Made by a program: the position numbers and the translations under genes. The notes under the pieces were generated by a model. That model ran no database searches. It was given only the letters and a program-made list of their open reading frames with translations, and was not told where the DNA came from. 64,000 nucleotides of DNA, taken from positions 1,980,501 through 2,044,500 of the forward strand of contig NZ_AP024620.1 of assembly GCF_023734095.1 (NCBI RefSeq), written 5' to 3'. Each line of letters opens with the position of its first letter. The first letter of the stretch is position 1. The stretch is from Moorella sp. Hama-1. GTDB taxonomy: Bacteria > Bacillota > DSM-521 > Neomoorellales > Neomoorellaceae. Positions 54,178 to 62,806 of this stretch are shown one piece after another.

Positions 54178-54831
54178 CTAAAGGTTTTTAAATGTAGTGG
54201 GGACATAATTGGGATATAAACTTCCCCGGGTTTGACCTGTCTCCAGAAGCTCGGTCAACCGTTCCGGATAAAGGCCATTGATAACCCATACCCGGAGATA
54301 AGGAGGCACTATTTTAGCAAAAAAGGCATCTACCACCGGTTCCTTGATTTCCAAACCAACATCCACACTCTTCAATAATACCAGTAAGCGAGCCCCTAAC
54401 CACCCGGCTATGTAGGCCGCAATGGAATCGGACGTTACGTCCCAGGAGCGGGGAAGCTCTGCCGGCGGCACACGTCCTATGAACCGGGAGCAGAGCAGTA
54501 TCACAGGATAAGAGAAGGCCGGCTCTGCTAATCGCCTGCCGGCTCCCTCTTCCCCTAGCTCTATTAACCTGCTGCCGGGTATAAATTCCCTTAACAGATA
54601 GCCGTATTGATCCATAGACGATACGGCCATAAAGTGACAACTAGCATCCCTAAGCCCTAATCTCTGCCCGTATTCCCGGACAACATCAGCAAAGGGACCC
54701 CCTCCGGGCACTATAACGATAGAATGAGCCAGAGCTAAACGAGCGATTTCCTCGCCCAGGCGGCGCAGCGCCCGGCCATTTTCGTGGTAGACCAGGCTGC
54801 CTCCGATCTTAACTACGGTTAGCGCCCGCAA
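54178..54831 (-). CDS. Amino acid kinase family protein (MfnE-like)
   Basis: Member of the aspartokinase-related group (COG2054) to which MfnE belongs. In methanogens MfnE phosphorylates [5-(aminomethyl)furan-3-yl]methyl phosphate to the diphosphate during methanofuran synthesis. The 217-aa product has the nucleotide loop VKIGGSLV, IVIVPGGGPFADVVREYG and SWDVTSDSIAAYIAGWLGA. Bacterial homologues (OrfY) sit in H4MPT clusters of methylotrophs. TTG start with GGGGGAGG upstream, 24 bases after the ORF6-like gene. Confidence 0.88.
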   Translation of the reverse strand: MRALTVVKIGGSLVYHENGRALRRLGEEIARLALAHSIVIVPGGGPFADVVREYGQRLGLRDASCHFMAVSSMDQYGYLLREFIPGSRLIELGEEGAGRRLAEPAFSYPVILLCSRFIGRVPPAELPRSWDVTSDSIAAYIAGWLGARLLVLLKSVDVGLEIKEPVVDAFFAKIVPPYLRVWVINGLYPERLTELLETGQTRGSLYPNYVPTTFKNL

Positions 54832-54855
54832 CCCTGCCTCCCCCTTTTTCCGGGT

Positions 54856-56109
54856 TTACAGTTCTAACCGGGAGGCCAAAAGTGAGGCCACCGCATAAGC
54901 AGTGAGGGCACACCTTTCCTTCCGGCGGTCACCTGTTAATTCTCCCTGGACGCCAGGTACTAGCTCCCACCATGGATAAACTTCCCATCCCAGGCGCTCC
55001 GCAACCTCTTCCAGGAGAAAAATCCCCGGGCCGGCCATAATCAAGCGCCGTGGCCAATCCCGCCCTTCCGGCGCCGAGCCCCCTCCTGTTTCTCGCCTTT
55101 CCGGCCGCCCCGGCTTAGAAGGTTCTTCTCCGCCAAAATGCCAGCCACCCCGCTCCTCCCCCTGCCCCCGGGGCTGCAAAGGCCCCGGTTCCCGGCAGCA
55201 GATGCCACCCGTTCCCCATTTACGGGAGAGTACTTGCCAGATGGCTTCCATTATTTGCTGGATCTGCTTCTCCCTAATATACCAGGCCAGGGCATAAATA
55301 CCTTCCCACCCCAGGACCTCGGGCTCAGAGGCCACCACCCTGGCCAGGCGCCGGGCGCAACCTTCAGGGGTCCGGGCACCGCCGTCCGGAACTGCTGCCA
55401 CATAATCATTCTCCTGGAGACATCCCAAAAGACGATAAACATCAGCCATAATCGCAAAATACTCGTTGGCCACGCGGCAGGGGCGGCCATGAATAAATAC
55501 GCTGCTTGCTATAGAATTAACAGGCGTCCGTAATATGCCGGTGTAGACGAGTTCTCCCCAGGTCAACCGCTCGGCGTCAGTTCGCCCGTAAACATCCACC
55601 TTGCCTTTAGCTAGCGGCAGTATATCCGTCGTGGTACTGCCCATATCCACCAGCAGGGCAGGAGTGACCGTAACCAGGGGGGAGCGAGATAAAGCGATGG
55701 CGCTGGCCAGCCAGTTGGCAGCAGCCACCTCCATTGGTCTTGCTTCCGCTTCAACGAGGCTGACGAAATCTCCATCTAAAGTCCAGACATAAACCGGTAT
55801 CCCGGTAAAAGCTTGCCGCGCTGCTGCCAGTATCGCGCCGACTCCCCGGGCCTTAGAGGGGAAAACGTCGCAGAGCTCGGCAGTCATGGTTAAACCCACC
55901 GCCCGGGGAGCAGGGTTTAAATCAAATCCCCGGCCTCGCTCCTTCAGCATCTCTAAAACCCCGTGTAAACCCCCGGGGTCGCGCCAGACCTCAAAATAAA
56001 CCGACTCCCCCCGGGCGCGGATAATCTGGTTGCGATTTACTTCCAGCCAGCAGGCCTTGGTATTGACCCCGCCGATGTCCAAGCCCATAACTACTGGCAA
56101 AAGGATCAC
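54856..56109 (-). CDS. H4MPT-linked C1-transfer protein, hydantoinase/ASKHA-like (ORF6/MfnF type)
   Basis: Member of the family annotated as H4MPT-linked C1 transfer pathway protein (ORF6 of Methylobacterium; MfnF in methanogens). MfnF couples aminomethylfuran diphosphate to tyramine. ASKHA-type signatures: VMGLDIGGVNTKACWLE and LLVDMGSTTTDILPL, plus AELCDVFPSKARGVGAIL. It is about 417 aa, longer than the usual 330-360, because of a low-complexity Gly/Arg/Glu/Pro insert at about residues 301-355. The start is uncertain: GTG at 56109 is close to its ribosome site, and a TTG three codons in or the ATG at codon 8 are alternatives. Upstream of the MfnE-like gene. Confidence 0.88.
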   Translation of the reverse strand: MILLPVVMGLDIGGVNTKACWLEVNRNQIIRARGESVYFEVWRDPGGLHGVLEMLKERGRGFDLNPAPRAVGLTMTAELCDVFPSKARGVGAILAAARQAFTGIPVYVWTLDGDFVSLVEAEARPMEVAAANWLASAIALSRSPLVTVTPALLVDMGSTTTDILPLAKGKVDVYGRTDAERLTWGELVYTGILRTPVNSIASSVFIHGRPCRVANEYFAIMADVYRLLGCLQENDYVAAVPDGGARTPEGCARRLARVVASEPEVLGWEGIYALAWYIREKQIQQIMEAIWQVLSRKWGTGGICCREPGPLQPRGQGEERGGWHFGGEEPSKPGRPERRETGGGSAPEGRDWPRRLIMAGPGIFLLEEVAERLGWEVYPWWELVPGVQGELTGDRRKERCALTAYAVASLLASRLEL

Positions 56110-56144
56110 CCCACCTTAAATAAATGGCCGGGAACAGTAAAACA

Positions 56145-57287
56145 CTAGAACATGTTTTTCCCCTCGCTAACCTGGTAAGTAAATTGCCCCGTAATCTGCG
56201 GTAATGGAGGTAGGCGGCGGTCGAGGCAGGTTGCCATAATATACTGGGCCAGATTAACATTGACTACCTCCCGCAGAGCTATATAGGCTACGGTAACCCG
56301 GGGATTTACCTCCATAATTACCGGCCCCCTTGAACTAAGCACCAGGTCTACGCCTACAAAGCCGGCTAGCCCCGGGATAACTTCACAGGCTTTCCGCGCT
56401 GTGTCCAGCGCTATCTGGGCCTGTTGATGCGGATAAGGTACTGTGACTCCCAAAAAGTTAAGGTTGTCGCTGGCAATCAACTGGCGATTAATGGTCAGGG
56501 GTAAAACCACGCCTTTTCCGGGTTGCCGGCCGTGGCCGGGCCCTTCTTTATTTTGCGGCGGTACCACGAGGCAGCTCACGCTTACCGGCTCCCCGGCTAC
56601 GTACTCCTGAACCAGAAACGAAGGATGGTCGGTGGTTGCGGCCACCCTCTTTAAAGCGATTTCCCATTGGCCCTGGTCCCTTACCAGGGTTATCCCCAGG
56701 CTCCCGGCGCCGTCCACCGGTTTTACCACTACCGGCCCGGGGAACCGGTTAACCGGAAAGGGATTCACCCCTCCATCTGCAACCCGGGAAAAAACTTTAC
56801 TTTTCGGGGTTAAAAGTCCTGCTTCCTGAAATAATTTTAGTGACCAGGCTTTATCAGCGGCTATAGTCACCGCCGTTGCCGCAGAGCCGAGCACGGGTTT
56901 CCCCTCGCCCTCGACCCTGGCCGTAAGCTGTGCCAGAAGCCCCCCCATCTCCGGGGCAATAATTACCGCCCCTTCACATTGCCGCAGGGCTGCGGCAAAA
57001 GCTCCCGCCCCTTGTTTTCTATTAAGGGTAAATCCGGGTTCCGGCTCTACCCGTTCGTTAGAATTCGCAGCGGTCACCGCTAAATGCACCCGGCTTGCAT
57101 AAGGGGCGCGATCAAACAACGATTGCAAGCGACTATCCAGAACGGTGAAAATCTCCAAGTCAGGAAGGCGAGAAAAATCATCAAGGACGGCGTTTAACAT
57201 CGAGAAACCCTTGCTGAAAAGGCTCCCACCCCTGTTCCTGACCATTGTTCCCCCGGCTGAATAGAACTCATAAACCAATAGGCGCAA
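56145..57287 (-). CDS. ATP-grasp ligase (MfnD/ORF17-like)
   Basis: ATP-grasp protein of about 380 aa. MfnD of methanogens joins glutamate to tyramine in methanofuran synthesis, and ORF17 is the counterpart in methylotroph clusters, where the side chain is polyglutamate. Visible: LLVYEFYSAGGTMVRNR at the start, ADKAWSLKLFQEAGLLTPKS, the ATP-lid strand PVVVKPVDGAGSLGI, FLVQEYVAGEPVSVSCLV, and the metal-binding GVDLVLSSRGPVIMEVNPR. I placed the start at TTG 57287 with GGAGGA seven bases upstream. The TTG at 57302 lies inside the ribosome site. The amino acid it ligates is inferred. Confidence 0.85.
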   Translation of the reverse strand: MRLLVYEFYSAGGTMVRNRGGSLFSKGFSMLNAVLDDFSRLPDLEIFTVLDSRLQSLFDRAPYASRVHLAVTAANSNERVEPEPGFTLNRKQGAGAFAAALRQCEGAVIIAPEMGGLLAQLTARVEGEGKPVLGSAATAVTIAADKAWSLKLFQEAGLLTPKSKVFSRVADGGVNPFPVNRFPGPVVVKPVDGAGSLGITLVRDQGQWEIALKRVAATTDHPSFLVQEYVAGEPVSVSCLVVPPQNKEGPGHGRQPGKGVVLPLTINRQLIASDNLNFLGVTVPYPHQQAQIALDTARKACEVIPGLAGFVGVDLVLSSRGPVIMEVNPRVTVAYIALREVVNVNLAQYIMATCLDRRLPPLPQITGQFTYQVSEGKNMF

Positions 57288-57309
57288 ACACCATTCCTCC
57301 AATTACCTT

Positions 57310-58083
57310 TTAAGGTAGCTTATATTCCCCTCCGGGTTCCCGGCTGGCAGCGATAAGTGCTCTAAGGCAGCTTACCCGCCCCGCGGTTACCCGGCCCCGG
57401 AGGCGGTCGCCGCCACAAGCTGCTGAACGTACTCCAATGAGGTCTGGCCCTAGTTGAGCGAGGGAAAAGAGGTGTTCGGGTTGCAGGGAGCCAGCGAGGC
57501 CGCAGAATAAACCCCGGCGATGGCAGTTGTCTATGAAACTGTGAATCTGTTCGCGGGAAAGAATCCGGGGCAGGGGGGTTCCATTTTTCTCCCAGGTATC
57601 CATCAGGCAGCCACTAGCCCCGCCTTCCTGTGCCATCTCGCCAAGCTGTTCTAAAGTCCATTTCTCAGAAGCCAGGGTATCGGCATAAGCCACAGCAACT
57701 ACCCGGGGCGGCGAGGGGTGACAGGAGGCCAGCCCCCGGGTAATTTCTTTCAAGGTCGTAACTATTTCCTCAGCCGGGGTAGAACCCGGGAAGGCAATTT
57801 TTAGATAGTCGGGCCCGCAAGCGGCGGCTCCCAAAGAAGCCAGGGCTGCAGCACAGGGCCTTCCCGGAAATTCTCCCAGGGCCACACTGGCCGGTTTTTT
57901 TCCTTTCAGATACTGGCAAATTGCCAGGATCACAGGCGGAGGTGGTGCACCTAAAGGCCCCTCCGCCGGATTTTTAATATCAACTATATCCGCTCCTCCC
58001 TGGCAGGCTGCTGCCGCCTCTTCGAGATTGATAACGCTTACCAGGAGGAGAGGGCTATGGTCCTGTCCCTTGTTTTTATCCAA
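57310..58083 (-). CDS. mfnB: (5-Formylfuran-3-yl)methyl phosphate synthase
   Basis: Makes the furan ring of methanofuran from two molecules of glyceraldehyde 3-phosphate. The 257-aa protein is a TIM barrel of the former DUF556 family (ORF7 of Methylobacterium). Active-site residues in view: LLVSVINLEEAAAACQGGAD, VDIKNPAEGPLGA (catalytic Lys), DYLKIAF, VAVAYADTL, CLMDTWEKNG and CGLAGSL. A longer frame exists, but the TTG at 58083 (AGGTGG seven bases upstream) gives the expected N-terminus and overlaps the stop of the CitG-like gene by 8 bases. It is the clearest proof that a methanofuran-type carrier is made. Confidence 0.93.
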   Translation of the reverse strand: MDKNKGQDHSPLLLVSVINLEEAAAACQGGADIVDIKNPAEGPLGAPPPPVILAICQYLKGKKPASVALGEFPGRPCAAALASLGAAACGPDYLKIAFPGSTPAEEIVTTLKEITRGLASCHPSPPRVVAVAYADTLASEKWTLEQLGEMAQEGGASGCLMDTWEKNGTPLPRILSREQIHSFIDNCHRRGLFCGLAGSLQPEHLFSLAQLGPDLIGVRSAACGGDRLRGRVTAGRVSCLRALIAASREPGGEYKLP

Positions 58084-59038
58084 GGATATCCACCTGCCTC
58101 CTCGCATCTGCTGACGATCGCATTTGTTGCCAAAACTCCGGTCCACCTTCCAGCAACAGCCAAAAAAGAGCGGCCGCCGTTATATCGGCGGTGGTGCCGG
58201 GATTTAGTTGTTTCCCCTGCCGCCGCAACCAGCTATCGAATTGAGCAATAGCTGCACGGCCGGCCGTTGTGAGCCATCCTCCCGCCTCCCATACCAGCCG
58301 GGCCCTCTCTTGCACCTCTGTGCTGGCCTTTTTCCCCGCCTTTCGCGCAATCAAGGTATCCGCGTAGGAGCTCAGCAGGTAAAGATGCGTTTGGGCTATA
58401 GCCTCTGGAAACCCCAGGCCCTGCTGCAAGCCCTGGATCAACGCCGGCCCACCGATTTCTAAAGTCAGCCGGAAGCCGGTAGCGTATTCCCTGGCGATCA
58501 GGTCCCAATCTGCTGCCAGGCGCATGGCTTCCAGCAAAGTAATATTGGGCTCTTCCCCCTGGTAGATATCGTGGTTTTCCACCCGCCCCATCCCCGCGGG
58601 TGCTGCTAAGCGGATAGCCTGGTATACCTCCCGGGCATCCTCTACAGTCAGGTTATTGAGAACCCTCTTTACCTCAGCCATTAGTTCCCTTTTACTGCTA
58701 CCCATTTTTGTAAAATGGCGATGAGCATCGCCTCCCGTCATCTGGCCCCAGGCTTTCGCTAGGGGTACCATCAGTAAGACCATCCCCAGGTTCGTGTTAG
58801 AGGCCACCGCCCGGCGGGTGGCGGTAATGGCCCGGAGCACAGTCCGACCTACACCTTGCCGGTGAACTCGTCCCAGGGGTTGCCCCAGGGCCAGGGCGCT
58901 CATGAAGAAATCTTCCAGGGAACAATCCGTAAAATCATGAAAACGATTGACGTTGCCTACCTTGGGTGCAGCCGCCTCGAGGATACAGGCCGCCTGGCCT
59001 GACCAGGCTATATCCCAGCGAAAATCCGGTTCAGGCAT
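58076..59038 (-). CDS. Triphosphoribosyl-dephospho-CoA synthase-like protein (CitG/ORF5 family)
   Basis: 320-aa helical protein related to CitG/MdcB. In H4MPT-linked clusters of methylotrophs (ORF5) and in methanogens, members of this family accompany H4MPT synthesis; the exact reaction is unproven, but a ribosyl-phosphate transfer is plausible. Motifs: ILEAAAPKVGNVNRFHDFTD, NTNLGMVLLMVPLAKAWG, VENHDIYQGEEPN and LNPGTTADITAAALFWLLL. ATG 59038 (GGAAGGGAG upstream) is preferred to the longer frame that overlaps the RimK gene. Confidence 0.9.
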   Translation of the reverse strand: MPEPDFRWDIAWSGQAACILEAAAPKVGNVNRFHDFTDCSLEDFFMSALALGQPLGRVHRQGVGRTVLRAITATRRAVASNTNLGMVLLMVPLAKAWGQMTGGDAHRHFTKMGSSKRELMAEVKRVLNNLTVEDAREVYQAIRLAAPAGMGRVENHDIYQGEEPNITLLEAMRLAADWDLIAREYATGFRLTLEIGGPALIQGLQQGLGFPEAIAQTHLYLLSSYADTLIARKAGKKASTEVQERARLVWEAGGWLTTAGRAAIAQFDSWLRRQGKQLNPGTTADITAAALFWLLLEGGPEFWQQMRSSADARRQVDILG

Positions 59039-59058
59039 AATCTCCCTTCCTTTAATCT

Positions 59059-60006
59059 TTAGCCTCGCTGGCTCTTGGAGTAGCCCTCCTTTTCTCTCCG
59101 CAGGCATTGAGCTACGGTATAGTGGGCAATAATCCCGGCGATGTCAACGGGAGCCACTGACTGCAGGCCGCTCCAGCCGGGTATGCCGTTGGCCTCCAGG
59201 ATGTACGGCCGGTCGCCGCTGAGCAAAATATCTACCCCCAGGCAGTCGGCCCCTAATACCGCGGCGGTTTTCAGGGCCAATTTTGCTAAAGCCGGGTCGG
59301 GGTTTACGTATTCAGGTACCGCCCCGCAGGCGATATTGGTTTTCCAGTTGTTACCACGACGGCGCATGGCGCCGATCACTTCCCGGCCGACTACTAAAAG
59401 GCGATAATCTTCATTGGCGTGGGGCAAAAATTGTTGCAGGTAATAAATATAGCGCCCCAACTCCAAAGCGCGAAAGACACGGTGGGCTACATCCAGGTCG
59501 TCTACCAGCACCATGCCCTGGCCCCGGGAACCGAAAAGGGGCTTTACTACCACGGCGCCAAACTCTTTTACCGCTGCCAGGGCCTGATCGAATTGTTCGG
59601 TCACCAGCGTCCGCGGCACCGGCAACCCCGCATCGGCCAGTATTGCCGAGGTATAAAACTTATCAACCGTCTTTTCCAGCACGGCGGGCCGGTTGATCAC
59701 GGTTAGACCCAGGTTTTCCAGGCGGTGGAGTACATCTACCCTGTAAATCACCTGTTCTAAAGAGCCTCCCGGCAGGGACCGAACCAGCAGGGCCTTAAGG
59801 GTTTCCAGTCCGGCCTGGTTCCCCGGCGGTGCTCCCACCGCCGGCGGCCCGGGAATATGCGCCGTCAGGCGCGTCGGGGGAATCAGGACCACCTCTGCCC
59901 CCAGATCCTGGAGAGCCGTAGTTAAAAGCTGAACGTGTGAAGACTGGGAGGTTCCTAAAATCCCGATACGAAGTATTTCTTTACGCAAACTCAACCCATC
60001 CTTCAT
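59059..60006 (-). CDS. RimK-type ATP-grasp ligase (MptN/ORF9-like)
   Basis: ATP-grasp of the RimK group, 315 aa. In Methanocaldococcus, MptN adds glutamate to tetrahydromethanopterin, and ORF9 plays this part in methylotroph clusters. Features: IGILGTSQSSHVQLL, the central TVDKFYTSAILADAGLPVPRT, VVVKPLFGSRGQGMVLVDD, and the metal/ADP motif GVDILLSGDRPYILEANG. The start is uncertain by a few codons (ATG 60006, or TTG at codon 5 with better spacing). It is 42 bases downstream of mch. Specificity (H4MPT or furan side chain) cannot be read from the sequence. Confidence 0.87.
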   Translation of the reverse strand: MKDGLSLRKEILRIGILGTSQSSHVQLLTTALQDLGAEVVLIPPTRLTAHIPGPPAVGAPPGNQAGLETLKALLVRSLPGGSLEQVIYRVDVLHRLENLGLTVINRPAVLEKTVDKFYTSAILADAGLPVPRTLVTEQFDQALAAVKEFGAVVVKPLFGSRGQGMVLVDDLDVAHRVFRALELGRYIYYLQQFLPHANEDYRLLVVGREVIGAMRRRGNNWKTNIACGAVPEYVNPDPALAKLALKTAAVLGADCLGVDILLSGDRPYILEANGIPGWSGLQSVAPVDIAGIIAHYTVAQCLRREKEGYSKSQRG

Positions 60007-60048
60007 GCTTGCCGCCAGTTAGGTCCACTGGCAGCAATCCCGGCTATT

Positions 60049-61026
60049 TCACACCGCCAGTCCAAAGGAGGAGGCCAGGATATCCGGGCGCACGGAACCG
60101 GCGTGAAAAGTGCGTCCGCTCTTTAAGTTGCTCAACCACACCTCAGCCGGGCTGAACAAAAAGGGATCGATACTATAAAAGTCGCCGTAACGCCGGAATA
60201 TTTCTCCAAAAGGCCGGCCGTAATCGCGGGAGGCCCGGGAAGGAACCCTGTCCACCAGGGAGGCCAGGTTAACGTCTTCATCCCGCAGGTTGTAGTAGAC
60301 CATAGAACCGTAAAGTACTGCGTCGTTGGTCCGGCCCAAGGCTGCCAGGTCATCGGCGGCCACCGGCGGAACAGGGCAGACACCCCAACCGCTGGTTATT
60401 AGCCCCAGATTATAACCCAGTTCCATCAGCTTATGGAGGCCTGTTTCTACCGCCCTGGCGGCGATCTGCACCGAGCCCGCGGGAGAGGCTGTAGGAGCTA
60501 CCAGGAGGTAAACATCGGCTGGATTGCGTTTACACTGGCGGGCAATATAACCCACCACCTCTGGAGGAGGGAGCTGGTTGCTTTCCAGGCAGACAATGGC
60601 CGGACCGGAGCAATCTTCATAATCCAGCTCTAAGAATAGATCCTCTCCTCGAGCCGCTGCCCGTCCGGGACCTGAACCCATGGCAAAATAGTTATTTTTT
60701 TTAATCGACCAACCGGCATATTGGGATGCCAGGCAGGCGCGTACCGGGTGATCGGTAGTAACTTCCACAGCAGGCCACCGCCAGTCGCCGAGATTAATCC
60801 AGCGCAGTTCCACCCTGGCCAGGCCTCCCAGGCAGATAGCAGCAAAAAGACGGCCTGCTTCCCAGCCGCCGGGGGCTTGAACGCCGCAATCAATCACCGT
60901 AGCCTTCTCCAGGGTATGGACTTCAACATTAAGCTGGCCCGGCCGGGCCAGTATCTCCCGGACCAGGGGCAAGGCCTGGAGATTGGGACTCAGATCCGGC
61001 GAGGCTTTTAATTTAGGGACGGGCAT
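60049..61026 (-). CDS. mch: Methenyl-tetrahydromethanopterin cyclohydrolase
   Basis: Interconverts 5,10-methenyl-H4MPT and 5-formyl-H4MPT. The 325-aa product has the Mch hallmarks: TVIDCGVQAPGGWEAGRLFA, ICLGGLARVEL, NNYFAMGSGPGRA, YLLVAPTASPAGSVQIAARA, ETGLHKLMELG, GRTNDAVLYGS and the C-terminal YGRPFGEIFRRYGDFYSID. This enzyme family has no folate-using members I know of, so the carrier is almost certainly H4MPT-like. The start overlaps the fhcC end by 19 bases, with AAGGGGGA upstream. Confidence 0.96.
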   Translation of the reverse strand: MPVPKLKASPDLSPNLQALPLVREILARPGQLNVEVHTLEKATVIDCGVQAPGGWEAGRLFAAICLGGLARVELRWINLGDWRWPAVEVTTDHPVRACLASQYAGWSIKKNNYFAMGSGPGRAAARGEDLFLELDYEDCSGPAIVCLESNQLPPPEVVGYIARQCKRNPADVYLLVAPTASPAGSVQIAARAVETGLHKLMELGYNLGLITSGWGVCPVPPVAADDLAALGRTNDAVLYGSMVYYNLRDEDVNLASLVDRVPSRASRDYGRPFGEIFRRYGDFYSIDPFLFSPAEVWLSNLKSGRTFHAGSVRPDILASSFGLAV

Positions 61027-61889
61027 ATCAGGATTTCCCCCTTTCCCCCTTCATTGAGATCCCCGCTGAAGCGCTGGAAATCACTGTCCCGGCAGGCAGG
61101 CGGCAGCTCAAAGCCTTCCCGTTCCAAAGAGTTATACATGACTTGCCAGAAAGGAGGCTTATAAGTACAGTCATAAACAAAGGTTGGCAGGAGTTCCACC
61201 GGGCGCCAGAGGATCAGGGTTCCCCTTCGCATCATGGCACCCACCCGCTGGCCGGCAGTGCCGCCAATAATAATCGTACCGGCCTTCATGGCGAAGCCCG
61301 CCAGGTCGCCGCAGTTGCCTTTTACAGCTATCAGACCCCGTCGCAGGCGGGCTCCTAACATTTGACCGGCATCTTCGTGAATGATTATCATCCCCCCGCG
61401 CATGCCGGCACTATAACCCCGGTAAGCGGCTCCGGCAAAATTCCCGGCCGAGCCCAGGACGATAATCTTGCCGCCGGACATTTGCGCCCCCAGCCAGTCG
61501 CCTGCATTGCCATGGATAACCAGGGAACCGCCCTGCATGTAGGCGCCGATATGCATTCCCGCCGGCCCCCGGATTTGCATCTCACCGCCGGTCATACCCT
61601 CTCCCAGACGTTTGAACCGGGAGAGATCCCCGGCCACTACTAAAGTAGCAAGCTCACTCCCGTCCTCCCCCGAAACAGCGGGAAGGTCGCCCGGCGATGC
61701 AACGCCATCTTCCCTGGATACTTCCACCTGGAAATAATCTTCTACTTTTTCCTCCCGGTTCCCGGCCCACAGGGGCAAAGAAGCGATTTCGCGGCTGCTT
61801 TTACCGGTCACATTTTCCGGTTTAAGGCTATCGGCTTCTATTGGTACACCGGGAGATCGTTTGAGGTGTAAAGTCACCCTGGTCCTCAT
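61008..61889 (-). CDS. fhcC: Formyltransferase/hydrolase or formylmethanofuran dehydrogenase subunit C
   Basis: Structural subunit (293 aa) with a right-handed beta helix similar to the C-terminal domain of glutamate synthase. Repeated G-x-x-G-x-x-x-G turns run from about residue 95 to 225: GPAGMHIGAYMQGGSLVIHG, GDWLGAQMSGGKIIVLG, AGNFAGAAYRGYSAGMRGG, GQMLGARLRRGLIAVKG, GDLAGFAMKAGTIIIGG. In bacteria FhcC scaffolds the Fhc complex; in archaea it is FwdC/FmdC. ATGA overlap with fhcD. Confidence 0.95.
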   Translation of the reverse strand: MRTRVTLHLKRSPGVPIEADSLKPENVTGKSSREIASLPLWAGNREEKVEDYFQVEVSREDGVASPGDLPAVSGEDGSELATLVVAGDLSRFKRLGEGMTGGEMQIRGPAGMHIGAYMQGGSLVIHGNAGDWLGAQMSGGKIIVLGSAGNFAGAAYRGYSAGMRGGMIIIHEDAGQMLGARLRRGLIAVKGNCGDLAGFAMKAGTIIIGGTAGQRVGAMMRRGTLILWRPVELLPTFVYDCTYKPPFWQVMYNSLEREGFELPPACRDSDFQRFSGDLNEGGKGEILICPSLN

Positions 61890-62806
61890 AATGTTCCCCC
61901 TTGCTTTAAGATCTGGTGCAGGTGAAAATGATGCTTACCCAGGCGGCCGCCATAGTTCCCAGCCGTGATCCGGCAAACCCCTTCCCTGCAGGCGACACGA
62001 ATGCCGGCCTCCATGGCTGCCGCAACTGCTGCCGGGGTTACCCCATCGATCACCACCTCCAGGACGGCATTGACTTCGGGGGGCAGAAGGGTGCTGGGGA
62101 CCAGGCCCCTGAGGGTAGGACAGAAAGATACATTGGTGGAAGCATTGAGAAATTTATACCGGGAGCCTACCTGGCTGCCGCTGCGTACTATCCCCCCCGG
62201 AAAAGGCAGGATGACGCCCCGCAAAGACCTAATGGCGGCGGCAGCAGCTTCGGCTGCTTCCAGGGCCGCCCCGGCCGTCCCGGCCAGGATAAGAAAATTC
62301 CCCCCGCCGACAGCCTTAACGACTGTAAAATCCTCCTGAACAAGGAATTCGCCTTCCATAACCGGAATTCGCCAGAAGCGTTTGCCGTCGATAACTTTAC
62401 TGGCCTGGTAACCGTCGCCGAAAAAGCGCAGTTTTTTGCCGATACTTAACTTGGCCGGAGATCCTTCCCCGTCTCCCGCCGCTGCAATCCGGCCGTCATA
62501 GCACGCTGTTGTGGGGGTTGTCATCACCGCCTGGCCGATACGGTTAATAAGTTGCTTTTCCATAGCGTCTTTGGAAGTAGTGAAAAAGAGGCAATCAATC
62601 CCCGGCCGGCCATCGGGGGTCGCAGGTGAGGGACCCTCAATGCCGGCTTCGACCCCGCACCCGATGACGGAGGTGGCAAAACCGGTAGCCGCCACAGCAG
62701 CCTCACGGGCCCATTTCTCATTGATAGCCGTAATGGTGACCCGTGTACCGTACATGGTGAAGGCCTCGGCAAAGGTATCCTCGATTTCTACCCCATTTAA
62801 GCGCAT
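61886..62806 (-). CDS. fhcD: Formylmethanofuran:H4MPT formyltransferase (Ftr/FhcD)
   Basis: Transfers the formyl group between methanofuran and H4MPT. The 306-aa protein begins with LNGVEIEDTFAEAFTMYGTR and continues with ARLAATGFATSVIG-like AATGFATSVIGCGVEAGIEG, RPGIDCLFFTTSKDAM, RIPVMEGEFLVQEDF, and the C-terminal GKHHFHLHQIL. It lies between fhcA and fhcC with overlaps of 10 and 4 bases, meaning stoichiometric complex production as in the Methylobacterium FhcABCD complex. Confidence 0.96.
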   Translation of the reverse strand: MRLNGVEIEDTFAEAFTMYGTRVTITAINEKWAREAAVAATGFATSVIGCGVEAGIEGPSPATPDGRPGIDCLFFTTSKDAMEKQLINRIGQAVMTTPTTACYDGRIAAAGDGEGSPAKLSIGKKLRFFGDGYQASKVIDGKRFWRIPVMEGEFLVQEDFTVVKAVGGGNFLILAGTAGAALEAAEAAAAAIRSLRGVILPFPGGIVRSGSQVGSRYKFLNASTNVSFCPTLRGLVPSTLLPPEVNAVLEVVIDGVTPAAVAAAMEAGIRVACREGVCRITAGNYGGRLGKHHFHLHQILKQGGTL

